Positions 17,128 to 26,675 of a DNA stretch of 64,000 nt are shown here, piece after piece (within the stretch, counting starts at the first letter, position 1; each line of letters begins with the position of its first letter). The translations under genes were made by a program, and so were the position numbers. This DNA is from UBA4582 sp047630175. Lineage in GTDB: Bacteria > Pseudomonadota > Gammaproteobacteria > Pseudomonadales > Azotimanducaceae. The stretch spans positions 1-64,000 of the forward strand of contig JBLHVI010000002.1 of the NCBI GenBank assembly GCA_047630175.1, read 5' to 3'. The notes beneath the pieces are model-generated. The model worked only from the letters and a program-made list of their open reading frames with translations, was not told the origin of the DNA and did no database searches.

Positions 17128-19040
17128 ATCGAGACCTGCGGGAAAATTTGAAGGATTCGTTTTTTCAAGGTTAGCGGTAGATGCTTGCCATTGGAAAATT
17201 GACGTTGGCTGGTAACTGACGCCAGCTAACGAAACGGCAAATGGATTAGGTTTTTGAAACTTATCAAATTCCTGAAAAAATTACGATACCGAGAAAGCGC
17301 TTTTGATTACTTCGTTTGTGCTGTGACACGACAAAGGTGATGTGCATTAGCAGTATTTACCCCTGAAATTTGCTCGCAGGGTTTCGCGACAGCCTCAACG
17401 CCACGTCAAGCGGAAGGCCAATATAGCGCAGCTGTTGTGAGCGCAAAAGATGTGACAGGTTCAGCTGTCCAGGAGCGCCCGTAGAGCGAACGGCTTAATC
17501 GTCATGTTCGATACCGCCTCATTCCGTTGCAAACTGTTGCCATATAAAGTTGATGACATCATCAACTTGACCCATAGCCACAAGATTAACGCTTGGCCAT
17601 CGATAACGTGTTTCAGCTTCTGTTGACCGGCCCGTGACGGCCTGAACACGTGGAAAGTTCGCCGCTACTTCGTGGCTTTGTAGCCTCTGCCACACAACAA
17701 GCGACGCTGTGTTAAAAGCAACTTCTGCGCTGTTACTCGATGCAATGTTCAAGTGAAAAATCGTCACTTTGCCACGGCACGCATTGGTGAATCGACTGCC
17801 CGTCCCGCTTACTAACGCTTGAGGAGAGCTTCCAAAAAGCTCTCCTCATCGAGAAACAGCATCGTCGAAACTGCGTTGTCATGCTCGATAATTCTCCGAA
17901 GGCATCTGACGTCGCGCAAATGGGCACGCTGCAGCGTTAACGCGTAACGTCCCCGCGACGCAAGACAGCGAACTGAGCACCTAGTTAGGCGCTGGCAAGC
18001 GACACAATGGCTGACGTTTTTGCATAACTGTGATAACACTTACATGTTGGAAATACATCACGCGGTGCTCTTAGGTGAGCCTAGTGAAATATCGGCCTGA
18101 CGGTTGCGGCGCAACTTTTACGCGCCATCGCTGAGTGAGATAATGGATTGATCGCTGAGCGATTTATGATCGAGGCGCGTTACAATGCTGTGTGGCGCAT
18201 AGAAGCGAATGGCTAGGAATGAAGACGATAGTGCTGGCTAGGACTACTAAAGAGCCTGACTTGCTGATCCTCAACACCACACTAAGGGGCGGCGTTGAAA
18301 CGCCCTCGCGTGGAGAGCCGAAGGCGCGGAACGCATTTGAGCATCGTGTTGCATGCGGCCACTATTTCTGTAGTTCTCACTGCGGGAATCCACATGTTAT
18401 TGTTATCACTATGGATAGTATCCTCTTCTTGGTTATCCGTCGAAGCTGTTCGGTAAGAGCTTCAATCAGTTCGTCATCTGATGATGAAAGTATAGCTTGT
18501 TGTGTAATATCGCCATGATATAAGCAACTCACACTCTATTTTGGATACGTTTTGTATTCTCCATCCTCTAACAGATCTGCAAATTTTTATCAGTTTAGCG
18601 CGGATTTTGCTTGTAGCAGACACATTACTATTACAGCTGCCCAGACTAAGATCTGCATAGACTTCTACGCTTTGTGTATACGTCTCAATAACTTGATTCA
18701 CATGTCGCTTGCTCCGCGACTTATCTATGGCGTTAGCCTACTTCACTCGACAACTCGGTCACTGAGCGTCTGATCAAAAGCGGCCAGCCAGTTATTGCGT
18801 CGCGGTGATGTACAGCCCGCTTTGTCGAATTATTCATAGGTTGACGCATTCAAATAGAAAGCCAGAAGCGCCCAGAATTAACCAGCATAATGACCTAAAA
18901 CTCGGGCGCCGCAAGAGACTGTTACACACGTCAATAGGGTCTTATAGTTCGTGCATCCCTGCTATGCGACTGTACGCTCTGAGATCACTGCACTCACCAA
19001 AGCTGCCTTCCAGATCAAAAAGCTGTGGTAATATTCGTTC
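17128..19040. other. 1.9-kb region without a supported gene
   Basis: Only short, compositionally poor open frames occur on either strand; none has both a ribosome site and a recognisable fold. Parts (about 17150-17340 and 18350-18900) are AT-richer than the flanking genes. A 9-bp inverted repeat with one G-T pair lies at 17204-17230, an 11-bp perfect stem at 17821-17847, and a 6-bp stem with a 2-base loop (GGCGTTGAAACGCC) near 18292. The region may contain promoters for the flanking divergent genes, decayed coding sequence or an unrecognised RNA. No transposase or integrase remnant could be identified. Confidence 0.6.
17821..17847. repeat. 11-bp perfect inverted repeat (hairpin)
   Basis: GAGGAGAGCTT, a 5-base loop CCAAA, then AAGCTCTCCTC. 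It is a strong GC-balanced stem without a following T-run on either strand, so it does not look like a standard terminator. It is isolated in the gene-poor stretch. Confidence 0.7.
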
Positions 19041-20030
19041 ATGAATAAACCACCCTTAACAACCAAATCAGCAGGTCCTCGCATTGGCATTGATCTTGGC
19101 GGCACAAAGATTGAAGCCGTCATCCTTGATGTCGAGGGCACAATCGGCACCCGGCTGCGCAAGCCAACACCGGCAGGGGACTATGACGGAACTCTTGAGG
19201 TGGTTCATCAGCTCGTCGGGGAGTTGATGGAAGATCTGATTGGACAGCATGGTGTTAGCGCAGCAGATGCAGCCAAGATACCGGTAGGCATTGGTACGCC
19301 GGGCACGGTGTCGTTTGCGACGGGATTGATGAAGAACTGCAACAGCACCTGCATCAACGGCCGGGCCCTGCGCGAAGACCTGCAGCAGCGCCTGCAGCGC
19401 CCGGTACGTATCGCCAATGATGCGGATTGTTTCGCCCTATCCGAGGCCAGTGATGGAGCAGCCACCGACGCCCACTCGGTGTTTGGCGTTATTCTTGGCA
19501 CCGGCGTTGGTGGTGGACTCGTTTACCAAGCCCAGCCGCTCTCAGGGGTTAATGGCATCTGCGGCGAGTGGGGTCACAACACGTTGCCCTTGGCCGCGTA
19601 CCAACCGAATGCACCGGAAACATTGGCGCTACCTATCGCCGGACAACGGCACTGTTTTTGTGGTCGTGATGACTGCGTTGAAAACTGGCTGGCGGGACCT
19701 GCTCTGCAGCGAAGCTACCTCGAAATGACAGGTCAGGCTATTAATGCGCGCGCTATCGCCGCAAAGATTGATGCCGGTGATCCGCAAGCGGTCGTGTTGT
19801 TCCAGCGCTACTGCAACCTGCTCGCGCTGGCCCTATCAATGGTCATCAATATCGTTGACCCCGCGGTGATTGTACTGGGAGGCGGTCTGTCAAACCTCGC
19901 GGGACTTTATGACCAGCTGCCTGAATATCTGCCGCGCTATGTTTTTTCCGATCAAGTCAGCACCCGCATCGTCCAAGCGCAACATGGTGATTCTAGCGGC
20001 GTACGCGGTGCAGCGTGGCTCTGGCCCTAG
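19041..20030 (+). CDS. mak: ROK-family sugar kinase (fructokinase-like)
   Basis: 329 residues. The N-terminal ATP-binding motif GIDLGGTKIEAVI and the second phosphate motif GVILGTGVGGGL identify the ROK fold. GEWGHN supplies the catalytic/sugar-binding residues, and HCFCGRDDCVENWLAGP is the zinc-binding signature of ROK kinases. It phosphorylates a hexose, probably fructose or another free sugar, in the cytoplasm using ATP. The symbol follows the best-known relative, Mak of E. coli, and is tentative on substrate. It is a single gene with no sugar transporter beside it. The ATG is reached after a long gene-free stretch. Confidence 0.88.
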   Translation: MNKPPLTTKSAGPRIGIDLGGTKIEAVILDVEGTIGTRLRKPTPAGDYDGTLEVVHQLVGELMEDLIGQHGVSAADAAKIPVGIGTPGTVSFATGLMKNCNSTCINGRALREDLQQRLQRPVRIANDADCFALSEASDGAATDAHSVFGVILGTGVGGGLVYQAQPLSGVNGICGEWGHNTLPLAAYQPNAPETLALPIAGQRHCFCGRDDCVENWLAGPALQRSYLEMTGQAINARAIAAKIDAGDPQAVVLFQRYCNLLALALSMVINIVDPAVIVLGGGLSNLAGLYDQLPEYLPRYVFSDQVSTRIVQAQHGDSSGVRGAAWLWP

Positions 20031-20178
20031 GCATAAGTCGGGTTCGAACTAAAAGAATGCACCATCGCGTTTCATGACCTGTTATTCTCTGTACTTGGTA
20101 AGTACCACGCTTAATATTTGATTAGGTGATTGGCTGGATACCCGATCAGCTAACGCAATAACCCCTGTTATTTTTGGA

Positions 20179-20478
20179 GTGACTATTATCGCTACCCACG
20201 TCGTCGAAATGAATCGACAGCCCATAGAGCTATTCAAAATTCTCAAGTTTGAGGGATTGGCCAACAGTGGGGGCCAAGCAAAACTCATGATTGCCGATGG
20301 TCTGGTCAAGCTTAACGGCAAGGTTGAGACGCAGAAAAGTAAAAAAATCTTGTCTGGAGATATTATCGAGTTTCAAGCGCATAAACTTGAGATGTTGCTG
20401 AAGGCGCCTGAGGAAACAGCGCCTGAATCAGTAGAACCGCCAGCAGACCTGCCGCCAGAGCCACCTGCTGAGGCCTAA
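20179..20478 (+). CDS. S4-domain RNA-binding protein (YbcJ-like)
   Basis: About 99 residues. An S4 RNA-binding fold spans roughly residues 15-65 (ELFKILKFEGLANSGGQAKLMIADGLVKLNG). A Pro/Glu/Ala-rich tail follows. YbcJ-type proteins are small stand-alone S4 proteins linked to RNA metabolism, with no defined reaction. The start is unclear: the GTG at 20179 is inside a GGAG that would suit an unusual ATT at 20185, and an ATG at 20209 has no ribosome site. An imperfect AAACGTT/AACGTTT inverted repeat follows the stop. Confidence 0.8.
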   Translation: MTIIATHVVEMNRQPIELFKILKFEGLANSGGQAKLMIADGLVKLNGKVETQKSKKILSGDIIEFQAHKLEMLLKAPEETAPESVEPPADLPPEPPAEA

Positions 20479-20599
20479 AACGTTGCCTTTGACAAGCACG
20501 TAACGTTTGGACAAATGACCCACGAACAAACATCTGCTACGAATGGCCTTTGAGCCGTATAGATCCTTGAGGCGCATCACCGCGTTTTAATCTGATATT

Positions 20600-21775
20600 A
20601 TGTGGGCCATTCTCAACTTACATGCCAAGGTCTTCAACGTGTTTAAGCCCATCCTGACAGTCCTTATGTGCTTTTTGCTCAGCGTATTAGCCGGCTGCTC
20701 GACGCTCATGCCGCGCCTGCTGCCCTTCGATGATTTGCCCGCACCGTCTGGCGCAGCACCGGTTGGCACCCAAATTATGGACTTAACCGACAGCGCGCGG
20801 GACGAGTGGTTTACGTTGGATGCCGACGACAAACGCCGGATTATGGTGCAGTTATGGTATCCCGCTGCGAACGTCAGTGGCGCGCCCTACCCCTACATTG
20901 ACCATCCACAGCAGCGCCTGACGCCGCTGGCCAAACAAATGGGTTTACCTGCATTTCTCATTCAGCACATCGGCGATGTCAGCACTAACGCTGTTTTGGC
21001 GGCAAGCCCGGCGGTAAGCAGCAGTAAAGCGCCCGTAATCATCTTTTCACACGGCCTCGGCGGGACTAAGAATCAAAACACTGTGCAGGCAGAAGAACTC
21101 GCCAGCCTTGGATATATTGTCGTTGCCGTCGACCACGCCTATGACGCCTACCTCACAATATTCGATGATGGCAGTCTCGCAGATTATCGCTCCAAAGCCG
21201 AAGACGGCCTCACGGTCGAGGAATTTTGGGCGGTTCGGACACCCCAGCTCGCAACCAGAACCGCCGACATTCACTTCCTATTAGAGGTAATGACTGCACG
21301 CCAGGCGCGTGGTGAATCTCCTTGGGCAAACATGGACCTGACACGTATTGGTATCTTTGGCCATTCCTACGGCGGCGCCACGAGCATCATGGCTGCGAGC
21401 ACCGACAGCCGTATTAAGGCAACGATCGCGCTTGATGGCTGGATGCTCCCCATCCCCGACGACACTATCGATGCAGGACTCGATACGCCGTTTTTGTATA
21501 TCGGCCGTAGTAGCTGGGAAGACCCTATTAATTATCAGAAACTCGACAGCCTGCTCGATCATAGCCAGGGTAATGCCACTAGGATATTGTGGGAGGGCAC
21601 CAAACACATGGACTTTTCAGACGCACCGCAGCTATCCAGCGCCTCCTCAACATTAGGCCTATCTGGAAAACTCAGCCGTGATGAATTGCGCCAGCGTTTG
21701 AATCATGAGATCGTCACATTCTTTAATATTCACGTACGCGATAGAAGCCACGACCAACGGAAAAACAATCCATGA
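20600..21775 (+). CDS. Lipoprotein alpha/beta hydrolase, PAF-acetylhydrolase-like
   Basis: 391 residues. A signal peptide ends in the lipobox LAGC (Cys 33), so the protein should be a lipoprotein. The hydrolase domain shows an oxyanion segment FSHGLGG, the nucleophile elbow GHSYGG (Ser near 254), a later Asp and a His in the KHMDFSD segment. That pattern fits the platelet-activating-factor acetylhydrolase / dienelactone hydrolase group, which cleaves short acyl esters or oxidised phospholipids. The DHAYD segment is typical of this group. Its stop overlaps the metY start (ATGA), suggesting translational coupling, although no functional link is obvious. Confidence 0.88.
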   Translation: MWAILNLHAKVFNVFKPILTVLMCFLLSVLAGCSTLMPRLLPFDDLPAPSGAAPVGTQIMDLTDSARDEWFTLDADDKRRIMVQLWYPAANVSGAPYPYIDHPQQRLTPLAKQMGLPAFLIQHIGDVSTNAVLAASPAVSSSKAPVIIFSHGLGGTKNQNTVQAEELASLGYIVVAVDHAYDAYLTIFDDGSLADYRSKAEDGLTVEEFWAVRTPQLATRTADIHFLLEVMTARQARGESPWANMDLTRIGIFGHSYGGATSIMAASTDSRIKATIALDGWMLPIPDDTIDAGLDTPFLYIGRSSWEDPINYQKLDSLLDHSQGNATRILWEGTKHMDFSDAPQLSSASSTLGLSGKLSRDELRQRLNHEIVTFFNIHVRDRSHDQRKNNP

Positions 21776-23043
21776 AAGACGAAACAAAACTGATCCATTC
21801 AGGTTACCAAAGCGACCCCACCACTAAGTCTGTAGCCGTGCCGATCTACCAAACGGTGGCCTATGAATTTGACAGCGCCCAGCATGGCGCTGATTTATTT
21901 GACCTGGCAGTGCCGGGTAACATTTACACCCGTATTATGAATCCCACCAACGATGTATTGGAACAGCGAGTGGCTGATCTAGAGGGCGGCGTTGGTGCGC
22001 TAGTGGTCAGTGCCGGCAGCGCAGCGATAACCTACGCAATCAGCAACATCACCCAAATGGGTACCAATATTGTCGCCACGCCCCAACTGTACGGCGGCAC
22101 TTACACGCTGTTTGCCTACATGCTGCCGAGCCAAGGTGTGACAGTAAAATTCGCCGCCAGTGACAGCCCTGCCGATATCGAAAAAGAAATTGATGAAAAT
22201 ACCCGTGCCGTATTTTGCGAGTCCATCGGTAACCCCGCGGGTAATGTCATTGACCTGGCGGGTGTCGCAGATGTTGCCCACAAGCACGGCGTGCCGCTCA
22301 TTGTTGACAATACCGTGGCCACGCCAGTACTCACGAAACCCTTCGACTATGGTGCCGATATTGTTGTGCACTCCCTGACCAAGTATATGGGCGGCCATGG
22401 TAATTCGTTGGGCGGCGTTATCGTCGACTCGGGGAAATTTCCTTGGGCCGAGCATGGCGACAAGTTTCCGATGATGGTCAATCCCGAGCCGTCCTATCAT
22501 GGGGTTATTTACACCCAAGCTATGGGCCCTGCAGCCTACATAGGGCGCGCGAGAACAGTTGCCCTACGTAATACCGGTGCTGCTCTTTCCCCCTTCAATG
22601 CTTTTTTATTGCTGCAAGGACTTGAAACGCTGTCATTACGCATGGAGCGCCATTGCAGCAACGCCATAGCAATTGCCGAGTATCTTGAGGCCCACGAAGA
22701 CGTTGCGTCGGTTAACTACGCTGGCTTACCCAGTCACCCTCACTACGCGTTAGCACAAAAGTACTGCGGCGGTACCCCAGCATCACTGCTGACCTTCGAG
22801 GTTAAGGGCGGGTACGACAACGCCGTGAAGTTCTATGATCAATTACAAATGATTAAACGTCTGGTCAATATCGGCGATACCAAGTCACTGGCTTGTCATC
22901 CCGCATCGACGACCCACCGCCAGATGAATGCTGAGGAACAGGCACGTGCAGGGGTAAATCCAGGCATGATTCGCCTGAGCATCGGCATAGAGCATATCGA
23001 CGATATTAAAGCTGATCTTGACCAAGCACTGGCTACTCGCTAG
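21772..23043 (+). CDS. metY: O-acetylhomoserine sulfhydrylase
   Basis: 423 residues, normal for the family. A PLP-dependent Cys/Met-metabolism enzyme that makes homocysteine (or methionine) from O-acetylhomoserine and sulfide (or methanethiol). Visible motifs are the YTRIMNPTNDVLEQR substrate region, the SAGSAAI phosphate-binding turn, the VDNTVATP Asp that contacts the pyridine ring, and the PLP lysine in HSLTKYMGGHG. The block PSYHG and the later CHPASTTHRQM are characteristic of this branch rather than of cystathionine gamma-synthase. Its ATG overlaps the stop of the upstream lipoprotein hydrolase. Substrate specificity is inferred from family resemblance. Confidence 0.93.
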   Translation: MKDETKLIHSGYQSDPTTKSVAVPIYQTVAYEFDSAQHGADLFDLAVPGNIYTRIMNPTNDVLEQRVADLEGGVGALVVSAGSAAITYAISNITQMGTNIVATPQLYGGTYTLFAYMLPSQGVTVKFAASDSPADIEKEIDENTRAVFCESIGNPAGNVIDLAGVADVAHKHGVPLIVDNTVATPVLTKPFDYGADIVVHSLTKYMGGHGNSLGGVIVDSGKFPWAEHGDKFPMMVNPEPSYHGVIYTQAMGPAAYIGRARTVALRNTGAALSPFNAFLLLQGLETLSLRMERHCSNAIAIAEYLEAHEDVASVNYAGLPSHPHYALAQKYCGGTPASLLTFEVKGGYDNAVKFYDQLQMIKRLVNIGDTKSLACHPASTTHRQMNAEEQARAGVNPGMIRLSIGIEHIDDIKADLDQALATR

Positions 23044-23065
23044 CCAGCCAGCCGTCTCGCATAAA

Positions 23066-23117
23066 GTAGCTACCTGCAGTGGCTACCTGACGTGGCTGCC
23101 TGAAGTGGCTGCCTGAA
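23066..23117. repeat. 13-bp tandem repeat, four copies
   Basis: GTAGCTACCTGCA, GTGGCTACCTGAC and two identical GTGGCTGCCTGAA units at 23066, 23079, 23092 and 23105. The array fills the spacer between metY and the TIR-domain gene, ending 34 bp before the latter's ATG. It may be regulatory or just a slippage product. Confidence 0.85.
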
Positions 23118-23151
23118 GTGTTTAAGTAATGTCGCTAAATGGAGTGGCAAT

Positions 23152-24999
23152 ATGGCAGACATATTTCTCAGCTATGCATCTGCAGATCGTGAGCGGCTCA
23201 GATCCCTCGTTGAGGTCTTTGAACGCCTTGGTTATGAGGTTTGGTGGGACCGCAAGCTTGAAACTGGCAGCGCCTTCGATAAAGAGATCGAGCTAGAAGT
23301 TGAGGCTGCACGATGTGTCGTCGTGGTCTGGTCACAACACTCGGTGTCTTCAACTTGGGTACGCGCTGAGGCTATGGAGGCGCTGGAACGAGACGTTCTG
23401 GTGCCTATGCAGATTGACGAGATCAAGCTGCCACTTGTATTCCGTAGCTTGCAAACACCGCAACTGACTGGCTGGCCCACCACCCGGTCAGCCGACGCGC
23501 TTAATCAAGTGTTGCAGGCTGTTGAGCAGACCATTAATGGTAAAACTGATCGCGCCAAAGCCCCGGTCGAAGCGCATGACCTGCAGGCAACCAAGTCTAT
23601 CGCGGTGCTGCCATTTCGTAGCCTATCACCAGATCCGAATGATGCTTTCTTTGCCGAGGGTCTAGCAGATGAGATATTAACTGCGCTGTCGCACATCCCC
23701 GACCTACTTGTTGCATCACGTACCTCATCGTTTTTGTTTAAGGAGGGCGTTGGCGGCGACTCCAAATCCATTGGCGCTCAACTGAATGTTAATTACCTGC
23801 TGGAAGGCAGTGTCCGTAAAGCGGGTAATCGTCTGCGCGTAGCGGTGCAGCTGACGCAAGCAATTGACGGTTATACCTTATGGTCGAAGGTATACAACGA
23901 CACACTGGACGACATTTTCGCCGTTCAAGACCAGATAGCCGCACGCGTCGCCAGCGCCCTGAAAAGTACGTTATGGGAAACCACGCTAGAACATCAGGCC
24001 CGCAATCGTACGGTAGACACACAAGCCTATCGAGAGTATCTGCTGGCGATGCACTATGATCGTAACATGCACCAAGGAGGCGCTGAGGAACTCGAGAAAG
24101 TACGTCAGCATGCCGAACGCGCGGTGGCGCTGGACCCCAATTTCGTGCCTGCTTGGATTCTGCTCGCAGATGTCTATCTCAATCGCATGGGTTACCGCAT
24201 GCCCCTGCAAGAGGCACATGGTCTGGCCCGCCATGCATTAACCCATGCGGTAGATCTCGACCCTGACAACCCTGCTGTGATCCTGCAATTAGCCGAACTC
24301 ACTCGCGGCGACCATCAGTACACCGAGGCCCTAGCGCTGTATAAAAAAGTTAAACAGATCGACCCCGAGTCACCTCAGGTCGACTATGCAACGCTACTTT
24401 TGACCGTCGGCGATCTCGACCCAGCACTCGCCGAGTTCGAGCGCTGTATAGACAAAGACCCAGAGAACTTCAGTCTCTGGTATTACTATGCCGCAGCTTT
24501 GTTGTCACGTGGCAATGTCGCTCAGGCCCTAACCAACTTTCATAAGTCTCTGGCTATTGCCGGGGACGGATTTTTAGCCGATGGCGTCCGCGCGACACTC
24601 GCTGGCATTACTTTTCTGTATGAAGATGCCGATCAGGGACTCGAACTACTCAAGCCTTGCCTTGGCTACAACCCCAATCGAATCGACTTCGAGAAAGGCT
24701 TAATTGCGGGCATGCAAGGCCTGATGGGCGACAAGGCTGCTGCCACATTAGTTGCAACAGAGCTTGAGACACGCGCCACACACGAACACATTGACCCGCA
24801 AGCGCTGTTTTGGGTTTACTATGGTTTGGATGAACCCGCCGCAGAGCGACTGTTCTACTGGTTGGAGCGAATGATCGACGAAGATGCTTTTCCGTCCATG
24901 TATTTTCTCAAAACCTGGCCGCAACTCGCCGAACTCAGGAAAGACGAACGTTACCAAGGGCTCTTACAAAAAGCCGGCATCGCGTCTGTAGCGAGTTAG
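23152..24999 (+). CDS. TIR-TolB-like-TPR protein
   Basis: 615 residues, with GGAG eight bases before the ATG. Residues 1-125 form a bacterial TIR domain (ADIFLSYASADRERL). W69 and E73 in STWVRAEA sit where the catalytic Glu of NAD-cleaving TIR domains is expected. Residues about 145-265 are a TolB-like amino-terminal domain (KSIAVLPFRSLSPDPND, GLADEILTALS, NYLLEGSVRKAGNRLRV). Residues 290-600 contain several TPR units. This arrangement is known in proteobacterial proteins that otherwise carry adenylate-cyclase or winged-helix domains. No transmembrane segment is obvious. Signalling through NAD or adaptor use of TIR are both possible; no known anti-phage partner is adjacent. Confidence 0.88.
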   Translation: MADIFLSYASADRERLRSLVEVFERLGYEVWWDRKLETGSAFDKEIELEVEAARCVVVVWSQHSVSSTWVRAEAMEALERDVLVPMQIDEIKLPLVFRSLQTPQLTGWPTTRSADALNQVLQAVEQTINGKTDRAKAPVEAHDLQATKSIAVLPFRSLSPDPNDAFFAEGLADEILTALSHIPDLLVASRTSSFLFKEGVGGDSKSIGAQLNVNYLLEGSVRKAGNRLRVAVQLTQAIDGYTLWSKVYNDTLDDIFAVQDQIAARVASALKSTLWETTLEHQARNRTVDTQAYREYLLAMHYDRNMHQGGAEELEKVRQHAERAVALDPNFVPAWILLADVYLNRMGYRMPLQEAHGLARHALTHAVDLDPDNPAVILQLAELTRGDHQYTEALALYKKVKQIDPESPQVDYATLLLTVGDLDPALAEFERCIDKDPENFSLWYYYAAALLSRGNVAQALTNFHKSLAIAGDGFLADGVRATLAGITFLYEDADQGLELLKPCLGYNPNRIDFEKGLIAGMQGLMGDKAAATLVATELETRATHEHIDPQALFWVYYGLDEPAAERLFYWLERMIDEDAFPSMYFLKTWPQLAELRKDERYQGLLQKAGIASVAS

Positions 25000-25268
25000 C
25001 GACTTTCTTTAATAGCGCCTTTTAAAAGATGGCGATACGGGCAGCCCCATAGACCACCTGTAACACCGGTTAACGTCATGGTGATGGCAATGGCGATAGA
25101 GACTCGCCTGAGCATATCGATGAATATCGCTGGTTTTTTTGTCTCCAAGACTGGCTACTTTTACCCATTTATCGTTTTGATATTACGTGTTTCACCCGCA
25201 GATCTGTAAACGGCCGGAATGTTTAACAGACATTGCTAAGTGAAGCCGACCACCACGGATAAATCGAG

Positions 25269-25574
25269 CTAGTGCAAACACCAAACAGGATGGTCACTGC
25301 TGATCGTCTGACGACGCTCTAAATAAACGCCACAGCGGCAGAACGATTTAGCCGCAAGCCCAAAATTATTAGTGACCTGCACAAAGCTGCCACCCTCTTC
25401 AACTGCCAGCTTTTCAAGCTCCGTAACGTCTATCCCCGGCCCAATCGCTGAACAAATACGCGTTGCCCCTGCGCGAACTTTATAGAGGCTGGTCTGGGTA
25501 TAGTTCCAGCGGATAGTCCCAGCAACAAGTACCAAAAACGCCATCACCAGCAGGCATCTGATTACAAATTTCAT
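25269..25574 (-). CDS. Small exported or membrane-anchored hypothetical protein
   Basis: 101 residues. An N-terminal hydrophobic segment (about 2-20, KFVIRCLLVMAFLVLVAG) acts as a signal peptide or anchor, followed by a soluble domain. The Cys residues occur in TRICSAIG, SFCRCG and the terminal VWCLH. It lacks a strong ribosome site but has normal codon use and no competing frame. Family not recognised. It lies alone between the TIR gene and the lipid operon; 269 bp upstream toward the TIR gene hold only an imperfect AT-rich palindrome. Confidence 0.55.
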   Translation of the reverse strand: MKFVIRCLLVMAFLVLVAGTIRWNYTQTSLYKVRAGATRICSAIGPGIDVTELEKLAVEEGGSFVQVTNNFGLAAKSFCRCGVYLERRQTISSDHPVWCLH

Positions 25575-25748
25575 CTACGTGCCAGTTAGTCATAAAATCT
25601 AAGTATAGTCCAACAGCCGAAACACCGACGGCTCTGGCCCCTTAATGATGCTTTTTTTCGCTACGTCGATGTAACAATTGCTCCCCATGGGCGTCAAAAT
25701 TATAATAGGCTTGTATCTTGGTCATCTAGGATTCCTCTAGCAGGAACC

Positions 25749-26675
25749 ATGGCGATATTTAAGACAACAATTATGACTGCGGCAACTCTTAAGACTCCTA
25801 CGACAACGGCTATGGCTATGGCAATAAACAAGACAAATACGACGACAGAAATATCAACGTGGAAGCGAGCAGGCTCTGCTCTGCTACTGACGCTCTGGAT
25901 TCCACTGTTGGTCGCGCTGTTTTTTGTCGGTAAAGCATTACGATTGCCTAAAACTGACAAACTTATATTAGTTTTTCATCGCGGGGTTGCCGGTTTATTC
26001 AACCTTGATATCACTCAAACTGGCACCTTGCGACAGGACCGTCCCACGCTTTATGTCTCCAATCATGCGTCCTACCTAGATATTTTCGTGCTCGGCTCGC
26101 ACTTACCCGGTGCGTTTATCGCCAAGTCTGAGGTTGCCGGCTGGCCCGTCTTCGGCAAGCTCGCTCGGCTGCAGAACACCCTGTTTTTTGAGCGCCAGAC
26201 ACGCCGTGCTGGTCAACAGGTGGCGATCATGAAAGCGCATCTGACGCATCACAGTAACCTCATATTCTTCCCGGAGGGCACCAGCACGCCGGGCACCCAC
26301 GTCGCCACTTTTCGGAGCAGTTTGTTTGCCGCAGCGACTGACAGCGACACTTACATACAACCCATTACAATTGCCTATAGCCATTACAAAAACCATCGAA
26401 TGGAGCAGGCTGAGCGGGACAATTACGCGTGGTACATCCCGATGCCTTTCTTGTCACACTTTCTCAACGGTTTGGGCCTAGGTCGCGCTAAGGTCGCGCT
26501 CGTCTGCCACGAGCCGGTAAAAATAGCCGACTTCAGCAGCCGCAAAGCCTGCGCAGTATATTGTGAAAATGTTGTTCGGCAAGGGCTGCTCGACGCGCTT
26601 AATACCCAAGAGGAAGTCGTACCGGCCCACTATCTTGAATCGGTCAAACGGCAAGCGAGCGTTACCGCACAATGA
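25749..26675 (+). CDS. 1-acyl-glycerol-3-phosphate acyltransferase-like (OlsA-type)
   Basis: 308 residues. The PlsC acyltransferase motifs are clear: NHASYLD (HX4D, catalytic), FFERQTRRAG and FPEGTSTPG. A membrane segment at about 38-60 anchors it in the inner membrane. The first 35 residues are an unusual Thr/Lys/Ala-rich stretch from a low-complexity sequence, so the real start could be the in-frame ATG pair near residue 22; the first ATG does have AGGA upstream. Its stop overlaps the next gene and OlsB lies two genes further on. O-acylation of lyso-ornithine lipid (OlsA role) is therefore inferred; phosphatidic acid synthesis (PlsC) is the alternative. Confidence 0.87.
   Translation: MAIFKTTIMTAATLKTPTTTAMAMAINKTNTTTEISTWKRAGSALLLTLWIPLLVALFFVGKALRLPKTDKLILVFHRGVAGLFNLDITQTGTLRQDRPTLYVSNHASYLDIFVLGSHLPGAFIAKSEVAGWPVFGKLARLQNTLFFERQTRRAGQQVAIMKAHLTHHSNLIFFPEGTSTPGTHVATFRSSLFAAATDSDTYIQPITIAYSHYKNHRMEQAERDNYAWYIPMPFLSHFLNGLGLGRAKVALVCHEPVKIADFSSRKACAVYCENVVRQGLLDALNTQEEVVPAHYLESVKRQASVTAQ

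Noticed and set aside
17519..18039. Several minus-strand frames of 60-80 residues as pieces of one broken gene
   Set aside because: Joined in any frame they show no recognisable domain, so a pseudogene call is not supported.
18192..18518. 108-residue open frame in the gene desert
   Set aside because: No ribosome site, no fold signals and erratic composition; not supported as a gene.
25700..25960. Minus-strand hydrophobic open frame
   Set aside because: Overlaps the N-terminus of the OlsA-like gene; the hydrophobic run is the complement of Thr/Lys-rich low-complexity codons.
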